This document shows, in pieces, positions 8,289 through 15,653 of a stretch of 42,500 bases of DNA (the first letter of the stretch is position 1; the number at the start of each line of letters is the position of its first letter). Made by a program: the position numbers and the translations under genes. The notes under the pieces are model-generated. The model ran no database searches, was not told where the DNA came from, and saw nothing but the letters and a program-made list of their open reading frames with translations. Origin of the DNA: Deltaproteobacteria bacterium (lineage in GTDB: Bacteria; Myxococcota; B64-G9); contig JAFCZJ010000035.1 of the NCBI GenBank assembly GCA_019314375.1, forward strand, positions 1-42,500, written 5' to 3'.

Positions 8289-10472
8289 GTGCTCAGGCCA
8301 ATAAAATCCAGGTTTGTGGTTTTTTGCCTGCTGCTCCTGTCGAATTTGTCTTTCTCCTGTTCATCAAGCGAAGAATGCGTTTACGACACGGACTGCCCGG
8401 GGAGCTTGCAATGCGTGGATGGGCAGTGCGTTGGTTTGACATGCGCCGACATGAATTGCCCCGAGGGTGAAGTTTGCTTTGAGGAAAAGTGCTACCCGGA
8501 GGATTGCGATTGGCGGAATTGCCCTGGGCAGGGTGAGGTCTGCGTCGAAGAGGAGTGTAAGCAGTCGAGTTGCATCGGTGTCGAATGTCCTGCCGGAGAG
8601 CGCTGCGCGAGCGGGCATTGCTACCCTGTCGACTGCCCCACGAAGTTCTGTCCCGGCTACGGTGAAGTTTGCGTTGAGGACGAATGCGTCCAACAAAGTT
8701 GCGTCGACGTTGATTGTCCCGAGGGGGAAAGCTGCGCTTCGGGGTATTGCTATCCCTCCGATTGCACGGATACAAGCTGTTCCGGCGAGGGGGAAGTATG
8801 TGTCGACGGTGTTTGTCAGAGTGATACCTGCGTGAATGTGGAATGCAGGCTGGGTTACGAATGTGTCGACGGCTGGTGCCTCCCCGAGGACTGCGAGGCC
8901 GGTCAATGTCCATCTGGATATGCCTGCGTGGATGGCGATTGTGTACCGGTTGAATGCCCGGAAGAGTGCACATTCGAGAAGCAGTGCGAAGAAGCAAGTT
9001 GCGCTGGATTCACTTTTACCTGCCTCTACGATTCGAACACCGAAGAACCTGTCTGGCGTGAGGGTGGAAATACCTGCTTTGATGAAAATTCCTGTACGGA
9101 GAACGACTTTTGTGTTTCAGGTGCTTGCCTGGGTACACAAATTGTATGCGAGACCCCGCCCGGCAACTACTGTGACGGCGACTCGGCCATCGTCCATTCG
9201 ACCACGGGCACCTGCAGCCTGGGCAGTTGCAGCTACGATTCCCAGGCCATGATTTGCGTAGAGGGATGTACCGAAGGCGTCTGTAACGGCTGCACGCCCA
9301 ACTGCGCAGGTCGCGAATGCGGCCCGGACGACTGCGGAGGCTATTGCGGCTCTTGCGGTGAGGGCCAGACCTGCGCCGCGGGGCAGTGTGTCTGCGACGC
9401 CGGCCACGCCGACTGCGACAACAACGGCAGCTGCGAATGCGACACAAGCGGTTCAAGCTTTTGCTTCGACAACGCCTGCTGCACGCCCAACTGCACAGGT
9501 CGCGAATGCGGCTCGGACGGTTGCGGTCGCTCCTGTGGCTCTTGCGGAGCGAGCGAGATCTGTGCCTCCGGACAGTGTGTCTGCGACATCAGCCACGCAG
9601 ACTGCGACAACAGCGGTAGCTGTGAGTGTGACATCAGCGGCTCAAATCTTTGCTACAACAACACCTGTTGTACGCCCAATTGCACAGGTTCCGAATGCGG
9701 CTCGGATGGTTGCGGTGGTTCCTGCGGCTCTTGCGAAACGAGTGAGATTTGCGCCTCCGGACAGTGTGTCTGCAACGCCAGCCACGCTGACTGCGACAAC
9801 AACGGCAGCTGTGAATGCGACGTCAGCGGCTCAAGTTTCTGCTACAACAACGCCTGTTGCACGCCCAATTGCTCCGGTCGCGAATGCGGCACGGACGGCT
9901 GTGGAGGTTCTTGCGGCTCTTGTGAGACGAATGAAATTTGCAACGCTTCAGGCCAGTGTGACCCCACGGGAGAAACCATATGCACGGAAGGTTCCTTCGG
10001 TTATTGCACGGACTCATCGGAGCATTGGGACGGCGAGGTTTGTTGCGTAGACAACGTGACCATCTGCACGACGGGTAGCTTCGGTTATTGTAACGATTCG
10101 GCGCAGCATTGGACCGGTGCGATGTGCTGTGTCGAAGCCGTTTCAATCTGTGTGGAGGGTAGCTTCGGCTACTGCAACGATTCGGTGCAGCACTGGACCG
10201 GTACGATGTGCTGTGTCGAAGCCGTTTCAATCTGTGTGGAGGGTAGCTTCGGCTATTGCAATGATTTGGTGCAGCACTGGACCGGTACGATGTGTTGTAT
10301 CGAACCTGTCTCAATCTGTACGGAGGGTAGTTTCGGCTATTGCAATGATTCGGTGGAGCATTGGACCGGCACGCTGTGCTGCGTGGAAGGTGTTTCGGTT
10401 TGTGAGGAAGGAAGCTTTGGTTCCTGCACCGGAGCCGGCGAGCACTGGACCGGAGCAAAGTGCTGTCACTAG
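8289..10472 (+). CDS. Cysteine-rich multi-repeat lipoprotein
   Basis: 727 residues from GTG 8289, which has AAGGGGG at 8277-8283 in the right place. Basic start, hydrophobic stretch (FVVFCLLLLSNLSFS) and Cys-Ser-Ser-Ser suggest a lipoprotein. Three repeat regions follow: (1) loose 45-residue units of the type CPxGExCxxGxCYPxDC; (2) three and a half 63-residue units beginning CTPNCxGxECGxDGCG (9291-9960); (3) six 28-residue units with the core EGSFGYCNDS..HWTG..CC (9981-10472). Cysteine is over 15% of the chain, so it is probably a disulfide-rich exported stalk or adhesin. Part of region 2 recurs in the lipoprotein at 27739. I recognise the style from myxobacterial proteins but no named family; function unknown. 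Confidence 0.8.
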   Translation: MLRPIKSRFVVFCLLLLSNLSFSCSSSEECVYDTDCPGSLQCVDGQCVGLTCADMNCPEGEVCFEEKCYPEDCDWRNCPGQGEVCVEEECKQSSCIGVECPAGERCASGHCYPVDCPTKFCPGYGEVCVEDECVQQSCVDVDCPEGESCASGYCYPSDCTDTSCSGEGEVCVDGVCQSDTCVNVECRLGYECVDGWCLPEDCEAGQCPSGYACVDGDCVPVECPEECTFEKQCEEASCAGFTFTCLYDSNTEEPVWREGGNTCFDENSCTENDFCVSGACLGTQIVCETPPGNYCDGDSAIVHSTTGTCSLGSCSYDSQAMICVEGCTEGVCNGCTPNCAGRECGPDDCGGYCGSCGEGQTCAAGQCVCDAGHADCDNNGSCECDTSGSSFCFDNACCTPNCTGRECGSDGCGRSCGSCGASEICASGQCVCDISHADCDNSGSCECDISGSNLCYNNTCCTPNCTGSECGSDGCGGSCGSCETSEICASGQCVCNASHADCDNNGSCECDVSGSSFCYNNACCTPNCSGRECGTDGCGGSCGSCETNEICNASGQCDPTGETICTEGSFGYCTDSSEHWDGEVCCVDNVTICTTGSFGYCNDSAQHWTGAMCCVEAVSICVEGSFGYCNDSVQHWTGTMCCVEAVSICVEGSFGYCNDLVQHWTGTMCCIEPVSICTEGSFGYCNDSVEHWTGTLCCVEGVSVCEEGSFGSCTGAGEHWTGAKCCH
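9291..9960 (+). repeat. Tandem 189-bp (63-residue) coding repeats
   Basis: Units start at 9291, 9480, 9669 and 9858 (last one partial). Each encodes CTPNC, a GSDGCG segment, GQCVC, HADCDNNGSCECD and a final aromatic-NNAC. The exact 189-bp spacing and high identity show tandem duplication of one exon-like module. Confidence 0.95.
9981..10472 (+). repeat. Six tandem 84-bp (28-residue) coding repeats
   Basis: Units start at 9981, 10065, 10149, 10233, 10317 and 10401; the last one runs into the stop. Each encodes C-x-x-GSFG-x-C, HW-x-G and a CC pair. Units three and four are nearly identical in DNA, which points to recent expansion. Confidence 0.95.
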
Positions 10473-10548
10473 ACGTTCTTGAGGAGCCGTGATCCTGCCA
10501 CTTAAGTCAAGAACGAAAGCACACGCCCAAAAGGCAGAACGTCTTGTG

Positions 10549-10569
10549 CCGTGTCGTAAAGCGACACGG
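10549..10569. terminator. Bidirectional terminator-like hairpin between convergent genes
   Basis: CCGTGTCG (10549-10556) and CGACACGG (10562-10569) form an 8-bp perfect stem with a 5-base loop, midway between the convergent lipoprotein gene and srkA. A second inverted repeat, CGTTCTTGA near 10474 with TCAAGAACG at 10507-10515, lies on the lipoprotein side. Neither has a long T run, but the position between convergent genes fits termination for both strands. Confidence 0.5.
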
Positions 10570-10599
10570 TGTTAATGCTTGATCCCATAGGGACCCAGC

Positions 10600-11589
10600 T
10601 CATTCCTGACTGTAGTCGATGCGGGCGATTTGTTCCCGGATGTCTTGCATTTCTTGTTGCCAGTAACGCAAGTCGCCGAAGTGGCCGAAGGTGCGCTGGA
10701 AGGTGGGATCTCCCCATCGGCGGGCGATCCAGGTGGCGTAGCGTACATAGCGCAGGGCGCGCAGGGGTTCGACCAGCCTGAGCCAGCTTGGATCGAAATC
10801 TCGCATGCTGGCGTAGGCCTCGACCAGGAGATTTCGTTGTCGCTTGCCCTCGGCGTCGGATGAGGCAGCCAAGAGCCAGATGTCTTGGACGGCTGGGCCT
10901 TCTAAGAAATCGTCGAAATCCAGGAAAGTGGGCCCGGCTGGGCTCCAAAGTAAATTGTTCAGATGGCAGTCACCGTGGATTCGGTGGGTGGGGACGTCAA
11001 TGAACAGGGGCTGGATTCGTTGGACCAGGGCCTGAACGCTGGCGGTGTATCCGTCCCGTGCCTCGGGCGGCAGGATGTCGTTGTCTAAGAGAAACTGGAG
11101 GTTGTCTAAACCATAGGTCTGGGGCGTGAGTTGGCCTCGCACTTCGGCCGGGCCGCGGGCAGCGACGTTATGGATCCGTGCCAGCAAGCGGCCAAGGATA
11201 CGAAATTGTTCGTCGCTGGGTTCTTCCGGGGCACGTCCGCCTACGCGCTCAAAGAGCGCATAGTAGATGCCCTCGACCTCACCCAAACTGTGGCCGGGCT
11301 CGATATCCATGGGCACGGAAACCGGAATTTCCTCTTCTTGCAGTTGGCGTAAAAATGCGTGCTCGGCTTCGATCGCCTCTTTGGACCAGCGGCCTGGCCG
11401 ATAAAATTTTCCCACCACCATCTGTCCGCCTTCAAGCTCCAGTTGGTAGACCCGGTTTTCAAAGCTGTTGAGGATGATGAATCGGCCGGTGGCTTTTCGA
11501 TCGCCCGCTTCCACCGCATCTAAGACATGCTCGGGCGTGAGCTGGTTGAACTTGAGGGACAAAGGATGTGTGGAGATTGTGTGTTCCAT
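10600..11589 (-). CDS. srkA: SrkA-like stress response kinase (APH fold)
   Basis: 329 residues from the ATG at 11589, matching E. coli SrkA/YihE in length. Eukaryotic-like kinase of the aminoglycoside phosphotransferase fold: NSFENRVYQLELEGGQ near the N-terminus, VVGKFYRPGRW with the ATP-binding Lys, the catalytic loop HGDCHLNNLLW, and the metal-binding FLDFDDF. In E. coli SrkA phosphorylates Ser/Thr and limits cell death under envelope and oxidative stress. An upstream in-frame ATG at 11619 would overlap the previous gene by 10 bases; the shorter start is preferred because it begins at the family's N-terminus. Last of a three-gene minus-strand operon. Confidence 0.88.
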   Translation of the reverse strand: MEHTISTHPLSLKFNQLTPEHVLDAVEAGDRKATGRFIILNSFENRVYQLELEGGQMVVGKFYRPGRWSKEAIEAEHAFLRQLQEEEIPVSVPMDIEPGHSLGEVEGIYYALFERVGGRAPEEPSDEQFRILGRLLARIHNVAARGPAEVRGQLTPQTYGLDNLQFLLDNDILPPEARDGYTASVQALVQRIQPLFIDVPTHRIHGDCHLNNLLWSPAGPTFLDFDDFLEGPAVQDIWLLAASSDAEGKRQRNLLVEAYASMRDFDPSWLRLVEPLRALRYVRYATWIARRWGDPTFQRTFGHFGDLRYWQQEMQDIREQIARIDYSQE

Positions 11590-11609
11590 GATGACTCTCT
11601 TGGCCTCGT

Positions 11610-12446
11610 TTACGGGCATTTCTGTTTGATCCGAGCGGCGATATCGGCCAGTCGGAAGGGGAGGTGGAGGTCCTGGTCGACCTTGAGTGCCTTGGCCTTA
11701 AGCGCTGAGCCGCGTTCCAATGCGGCTCGGGCATGGGCAAAAAGCAGCAAGTTGTTGGCGTCTTTGCTTCGAATGCAAAGGGCTTGAGGAAAAACCTGAC
11801 GGAAAGCCCTGGCCACCACTCGCTCGGGCGCTTCGTCTAAGGAGAGGTTGATCACCACCAGCCCATTGGGCTTGAGGCGACTTTGTGCCAGGCGAAAGAA
11901 AAACACGCTTTTGAGGTGGGCCGGCATGTCGTCTGAATCGTAAGCGTCGAGCATCAAGATGTCGAAACGCAGGTCGGTGCGCTTGAGGTAATCGGCTCCG
12001 TCTTCTACGTGAATGTGGTAATCGGGATGCTTGGGCACTCGAAAGAATCGCTTGGCGACTTCCGCGACCTCTTTGCTGATCTCGACCGCATGGATTTCGA
12101 CGCCGGGCAACTTCTGGTGGAGCAGATTGGTGAAACTGCCGCCTCCCAATCCGATCATGCCCACCCGTTTCACTTTGGGTACCCAGGCCAGGGCCAGGCT
12201 GGCGTCGCGTACGTAATCCATGGGCACCTGCTCCGGCCTGTTTATAGATATTCGACTTTGGTCGTCGCCATCGATGGAGCCAAAACGCAGCATTCGCAAA
12301 TCACCTTCGTCGACAACCAGCAAGCGACCGAAGGCGGTGATTTCTTCGTGGATGATCCGCGATGCGGGCCCGTTCGGCTCTTCGCTTCTGGCCGAGCCGG
12401 CTCCCGCCATCAGCAGGCCGTATGAGAGCAAGAGAAGTCGACTCAT
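11610..12446 (-). CDS. Exported spermidine-synthase-like methyltransferase-fold protein
   Basis: 278 residues. The start ATG overlaps the yraN stop as ATGA (12443-12446), so the two are translationally coupled. The first 20 residues (MSRLLLLSYGLLMAGAGSAR) look like a cleaved signal peptide. The rest is a Rossmann-fold spermidine synthase-like domain: the nucleotide-binding VGMIGLGGGSFTN, an acidic VEISKEVAEVAKRFF, and LMLDAYDSDDMPAHL where the catalytic Asp of the family would lie. Aminopropyl transfer outside the cytoplasm would be odd since its cosubstrate is cytosolic, so the substrate is unknown. If the real start were internal, it would be cytosolic. Confidence 0.75.
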   Translation of the reverse strand: MSRLLLLSYGLLMAGAGSARSEEPNGPASRIIHEEITAFGRLLVVDEGDLRMLRFGSIDGDDQSRISINRPEQVPMDYVRDASLALAWVPKVKRVGMIGLGGGSFTNLLHQKLPGVEIHAVEISKEVAEVAKRFFRVPKHPDYHIHVEDGADYLKRTDLRFDILMLDAYDSDDMPAHLKSVFFFRLAQSRLKPNGLVVINLSLDEAPERVVARAFRQVFPQALCIRSKDANNLLLFAHARAALERGSALKAKALKVDQDLHLPFRLADIAARIKQKCP

Positions 12447-12820
12447 CGACCAGCCTCGAAGGCCGCGGGGTAGACTTCGATGCGATTCAGGTCTTGCAAG
12501 ACAGCCACCACATCGAATCGCACCATGCGATCCTCGATGCCGTGTTGTTGCAGGTAGGCCATGGCACAGCGTACGACCTGTTTTTGTTTGCGGGGGGTTA
12601 CCGTCTCGGCCGGATGCACCTGACTTGAGTCCGTGCGGGCGCGCACTTCGACGAAGACCAGATCGTCTTCGTGCTCGGCCACGATGTCCAACTCGCCGAC
12701 CTTCAGGCGCACGTTCCGCTCCAGAATGCTGTAACCCAAGCTCTCCAGATGGGCGGCGGCCCGGTCTTCGGCATGAGCACCGAGGACTTGTCTGGGATCG
12801 GGTGAGGATGGCTTTGGCAA
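12443..12820 (-). CDS. yraN: YraN family (UPF0102) endonuclease-fold protein
   Basis: 125 residues from a TTG that has AAGGAG six bases upstream. Hallmarks of UPF0102: G-x-x-AEDRAAAHLESLGY, ILERNVRLKVGELDIVA, LVFVEVRAR with the PD-(D/E)xK-like acidic and basic residues, and a VTPRKQKQVVRCA segment. The fold resembles Holliday-junction resolvases; the cellular role is not settled. Commonly next to rnhB or rsmI in other genomes, and here it is divergent from rsmI. Confidence 0.9.
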   Translation of the reverse strand: MPKPSSPDPRQVLGAHAEDRAAAHLESLGYSILERNVRLKVGELDIVAEHEDDLVFVEVRARTDSSQVHPAETVTPRKQKQVVRCAMAYLQQHGIEDRMVRFDVVAVLQDLNRIEVYPAAFEAGR

Positions 12821-12854
12821 TGTGGGCTCCTTGTGCTCTCAATTGGCCGCGCAA

Positions 12855-12900
12855 ATACTATCACCCCGGCATTGATTCGCAACTGTGCCTGGCCTAGCAT
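12855..12900. promoter_or_regulatory. Overlapping divergent promoters of rsmI and yraN operons
   Basis: Plus strand: TTGATT (12872-12877), 17 bp, TAGCAT (12895-12900), ahead of rsmI. Minus strand: TTGCGA (12882-12877), 16 bp, TAGTAT (12860-12855), ahead of yraN. The -35 boxes share a base, so the two promoters may compete. The plus promoter would start transcription at about 12907, the rsmI start codon itself, and no ribosome site precedes that codon. Confidence 0.4.
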
Positions 12901-12906
12901 GGTTCC

Positions 12907-13791
12907 GTGTCGAATATCGAGTCATCTGAGCGAGGCGTCTTGTACCTGGTGGCCACCCCCATCGGCAATCTGGGTGATCTGAGTCCTCGGGCCGTGGAGA
13001 TTTTAGGATCTGTGTCCTTGATAGCCGCTGAGGATACACGGCATACGCGCAAGCTTTTGTCTGCCAACGACCTGGCCACCGAGTTGTTGAGCTACCGGGA
13101 GCACAACCATGCCCGGGTTTTTCAAAGGATTTTGGAGCGCCTGGAAACGGGTCGGGACGTGGCTCTGGTTTCGGACGCGGGTACGCCTGGTATCTCCGAT
13201 CCGGGTCAGGCATTGGTGGCCGCGGCGGTGGCGCGGGGCCTGCGGGTCAGCCCGATACCAGGGGCCTGTGCGGCGGTGGCGGCCTTGGCTGCAAGCGGTT
13301 TGCCCAGTGACCGTTTTCTTTTCGTCGGTTTTCCTCCGCGCAAGACCGGGGCCTTGCGCCGTTGGGCCGAAGGCTTGGCCAGGGAACCGGGCAGTTTGTT
13401 GCTGTATGAGTCGCCTCAGCGCATAGCAAAGACTCTGGCGATTCTGGCGGAACTGTGGCCCGAGCGTCGGGCTGTTGTGGCCCGCGAGCTGACCAAGCTG
13501 CATGAAGAAATGGATCATGGCGAGTTGTCTGAGTTGGCATCACGCTGGGACAGGGAAGTGAAGGGCGAATTGGTCCTGGTGGTGGAGGGGATCGAGGAAG
13601 ACGTTTCCGGGGAGAAGCTTGCCCCGGAACTTGAGCGTTTGATGCCTTTGGCGGCTGCCTTGCGTGATGACAAAGCCCTGTCCGCCAAGGATACGGCGCG
13701 GCTCTTGGCGGATTGCCTGGATGTGGACAAGCGTCAAGCCTACGCTCTGGTCAGCCGGGGATTGGCTACGCCAGGTGGGGAAGAGGATTGA
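12907..13791 (+). CDS. rsmI: 16S rRNA (cytidine1402-2'-O)-methyltransferase RsmI
   Basis: 294 residues from GTG 12907. Tetrapyrrole-methylase-fold enzyme that 2'-O-methylates C1402 in the 16S decoding centre. Hallmarks: LYLVATPIGNLGDLSPRA, AAEDTRHTRKLL, LVSDAGTPGISDPG, and GFPPRKTGALRRW. The tail ends in a small helical domain (KDTARLLADCLDVDKRQAY), as usual. The stop lies 4 bases before the next gene's start. Confidence 0.96.
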   Translation: MSNIESSERGVLYLVATPIGNLGDLSPRAVEILGSVSLIAAEDTRHTRKLLSANDLATELLSYREHNHARVFQRILERLETGRDVALVSDAGTPGISDPGQALVAAAVARGLRVSPIPGACAAVAALAASGLPSDRFLFVGFPPRKTGALRRWAEGLAREPGSLLLYESPQRIAKTLAILAELWPERRAVVARELTKLHEEMDHGELSELASRWDREVKGELVLVVEGIEEDVSGEKLAPELERLMPLAAALRDDKALSAKDTARLLADCLDVDKRQAYALVSRGLATPGGEED

Positions 13792-13795
13792 GCGG

Positions 13796-14986
13796 ATGAC
13801 GAAAGATTGCAACTGGGTGAGCGAGCGCGCGGAAGGCATGCCTCCCTTTCTGGTGATGGAGGTGCTTGAGCGGGCGAGAGCGCTTGAGTGTTCCGGCCGG
13901 GACATCGTGCATCTTGAGGTGGGTGAACCGGACTTCGACACGCCGCCGGTCATCATGGAGGCCGGCTGTCGCGCGATGCGCGACGGGCACACCCACTACA
14001 CCCACTCGATGGGTCATCCCGAATTGCGTGAAGCGGTGGTGGACTGGTTTGCGCGTCGTTATGGCTTGACCATCCGGGCGGATCGGGTGGTGATCACCAT
14101 GGGCACTTCCGGTGCCCTGGCGCTCCTCTGCGCGGCCGTGCTGAATCCTGGGGACCGTGCCTTGTTGAGTGATCCGGGTTACGCCTGTTATCCCAACTTC
14201 GTTTGTGCATTCGGTGGTGAGCCCGTGCGCATTTCGGTGTCTGAAGCCAGCGGATTTCAGTACGACGCAGCGGAGGTGGCAGCGAAAATTGACGCCGACC
14301 CTCGCATTCGCATGCTGATGCTGAACTCACCAGCCAACCCCACCGGCATCATTACCAGTCCTGAGAGATTGCGCGAACTGGTGGCGGCGGTGGATGGACG
14401 GGCCCTCATCGTTTCCGATGAAATCTATCACGGCCTGGAATACGGAGAACCGGCGCGCTCGATATTGGAATTCGAGCCGGAGGCTGCTGTGGTCAGCGGG
14501 TTTTCAAAGCTTTTTGCCATGACCGGTTGGCGTTTGGGCTATGCCGTCCTGCCGGAGTATCTTGTGCGTCCGGTGCAAAAGCTGCAGCAGAATTTGTTCA
14601 TCTCGGCCCCGGATTTCGCACAGTTCGCCGCCATTGCGGCTTTGACCGAGGCCGAAGAAGACATCGAGAGAATGCGTTTGGCCTATGACGCCCGGCGTCG
14701 CCTGGTGCTGAAACGTCTGGCTGAGATGGGCCTGGAAGTACTGGTGGAGCCCACCGGGGCCTTCTATGTGTTTTTCAATGTCAGCCGCTACACCGATGAC
14801 GTATATGCTTTTGCTTTCCAAATCCTGGAAGAGGCGGGGGTGGCTTTGACGCCTGGGGTGGACTTTGGTCCTGGAGGCGAGGGCTACTTGAGACTGTCCT
14901 ACGCCAACAGCCTTGAGCGCATCGATGAGGGCATGAGCCGGCTGGCTGAATTCTTGAATATGCATGAAAATAAGCGCGAAGCCTGA
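13796..14986 (+). CDS. Class I/II PLP-dependent aminotransferase (aspartate aminotransferase-like)
   Basis: 396 residues from ATG 13796 with AAGAGGA at about 13781-13787. Fold-type I aminotransferase: LEVGEPDFDTPP near the start, the NSPANPTG loop, IVSDEIYHGLEY with the cofactor Asp, the Schiff-base lysine in SGFSKLFAMTGWRLGY, and the substrate-carboxylate Arg near the C-terminus (YLRLSYANS). It resembles the group of alanine/aspartate aminotransferases with broad amino-acid specificity; the exact substrate cannot be read. The open frame runs upstream into rsmI in another frame, but the family's N-terminus begins here. Between an rRNA modification gene and the lipid A genes, it gives no further clue. 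Confidence 0.88.
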   Translation: MTKDCNWVSERAEGMPPFLVMEVLERARALECSGRDIVHLEVGEPDFDTPPVIMEAGCRAMRDGHTHYTHSMGHPELREAVVDWFARRYGLTIRADRVVITMGTSGALALLCAAVLNPGDRALLSDPGYACYPNFVCAFGGEPVRISVSEASGFQYDAAEVAAKIDADPRIRMLMLNSPANPTGIITSPERLRELVAAVDGRALIVSDEIYHGLEYGEPARSILEFEPEAAVVSGFSKLFAMTGWRLGYAVLPEYLVRPVQKLQQNLFISAPDFAQFAAIAALTEAEEDIERMRLAYDARRRLVLKRLAEMGLEVLVEPTGAFYVFFNVSRYTDDVYAFAFQILEEAGVALTPGVDFGPGGEGYLRLSYANSLERIDEGMSRLAEFLNMHENKREA

Positions 14987-14995
14987 GGACTTCTA

Positions 14996-15640
14996 ATGTG
15001 GATTCGCCTCAAGGCCTTTTTGATTTGGTTTGTTGCGCGTATCCTTTTGGGCACCTTGCGTCTGCGCATGCTTCACGTCGACCGATTGACTCGGGCGCGG
15101 CAGGATGGCAAGCCGCTTATTTATGCATTCTGGCATGGCAGGCAGATAGTCTATTTTCATCACAGGCCTGAGAAGCGTTTGACGGTCATGACCAGCTTGT
15201 CGGCCGATGGCGAACTCCAGACTCAGATCTGTAGGCGTTTCGGTTTGGATGTGGCGCGGGGTTCCAGTTCGCGTGGTGGTTTGAGGGCCTTGGTGGGGTT
15301 GAGCCGAGCCCTGCGTGAAGGACGGTCGGTTGGCATGGCCGTGGATGGCCCGCGGGGACCGGCCGAAGAGCCCAAGGCTGGCGTGCTGGCCTTGGCGCAG
15401 CAAAGTGGCGTATCGATCATGCCCGTCAGTGTAGGGTATTCGCGCAAGCGTGTGCTCCGAAGGGCTTGGGATGGCTTTCAGATCCCCAAGCTTTTTTCTC
15501 GGGCTGTGATGGGATATGGAGATGCCGTGGCCGTGCCGCGTGATGCCAGCCCTGATGATCTGGAGGCCTTGAGAATAGCTTTGCGAGATGCCCTGCTGGC
15601 TTTGGGTACGGAGGTGGACGCGGCGGCCAGTCGCTCCTAA
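14996..15640 (+). CDS. DUF374 lysophospholipid acyltransferase-like protein
   Basis: 214 residues, ATG with GAGGA at about 14984-14988. N-terminal membrane helix (about 6-22), then the DUF374 pattern: IYAFWHGRQIVYFHHR, MTSLSADGELQ, VARGSSSRGGLRAL and GMAVDGPRGPAEEPKAG. The WHG histidine and the DGPRGP loop are the counterparts of the HX4D and glycerol-phosphate sites of PlsC-type acyltransferases. The family is usually found by waaA and lpxK and is thought to act in lipid A or envelope lipid acylation; the acceptor is not known. Confidence 0.85.
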   Translation: MWIRLKAFLIWFVARILLGTLRLRMLHVDRLTRARQDGKPLIYAFWHGRQIVYFHHRPEKRLTVMTSLSADGELQTQICRRFGLDVARGSSSRGGLRALVGLSRALREGRSVGMAVDGPRGPAEEPKAGVLALAQQSGVSIMPVSVGYSRKRVLRRAWDGFQIPKLFSRAVMGYGDAVAVPRDASPDDLEALRIALRDALLALGTEVDAAASRS

Positions 15641-15653
15641 GATAACGACAACC

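Noticed and set aside
9291..10472. CRISPR-like periodicity at 189 and 84 bp
   Set aside because: The units are coding repeats without unique spacers and lie in one open frame.
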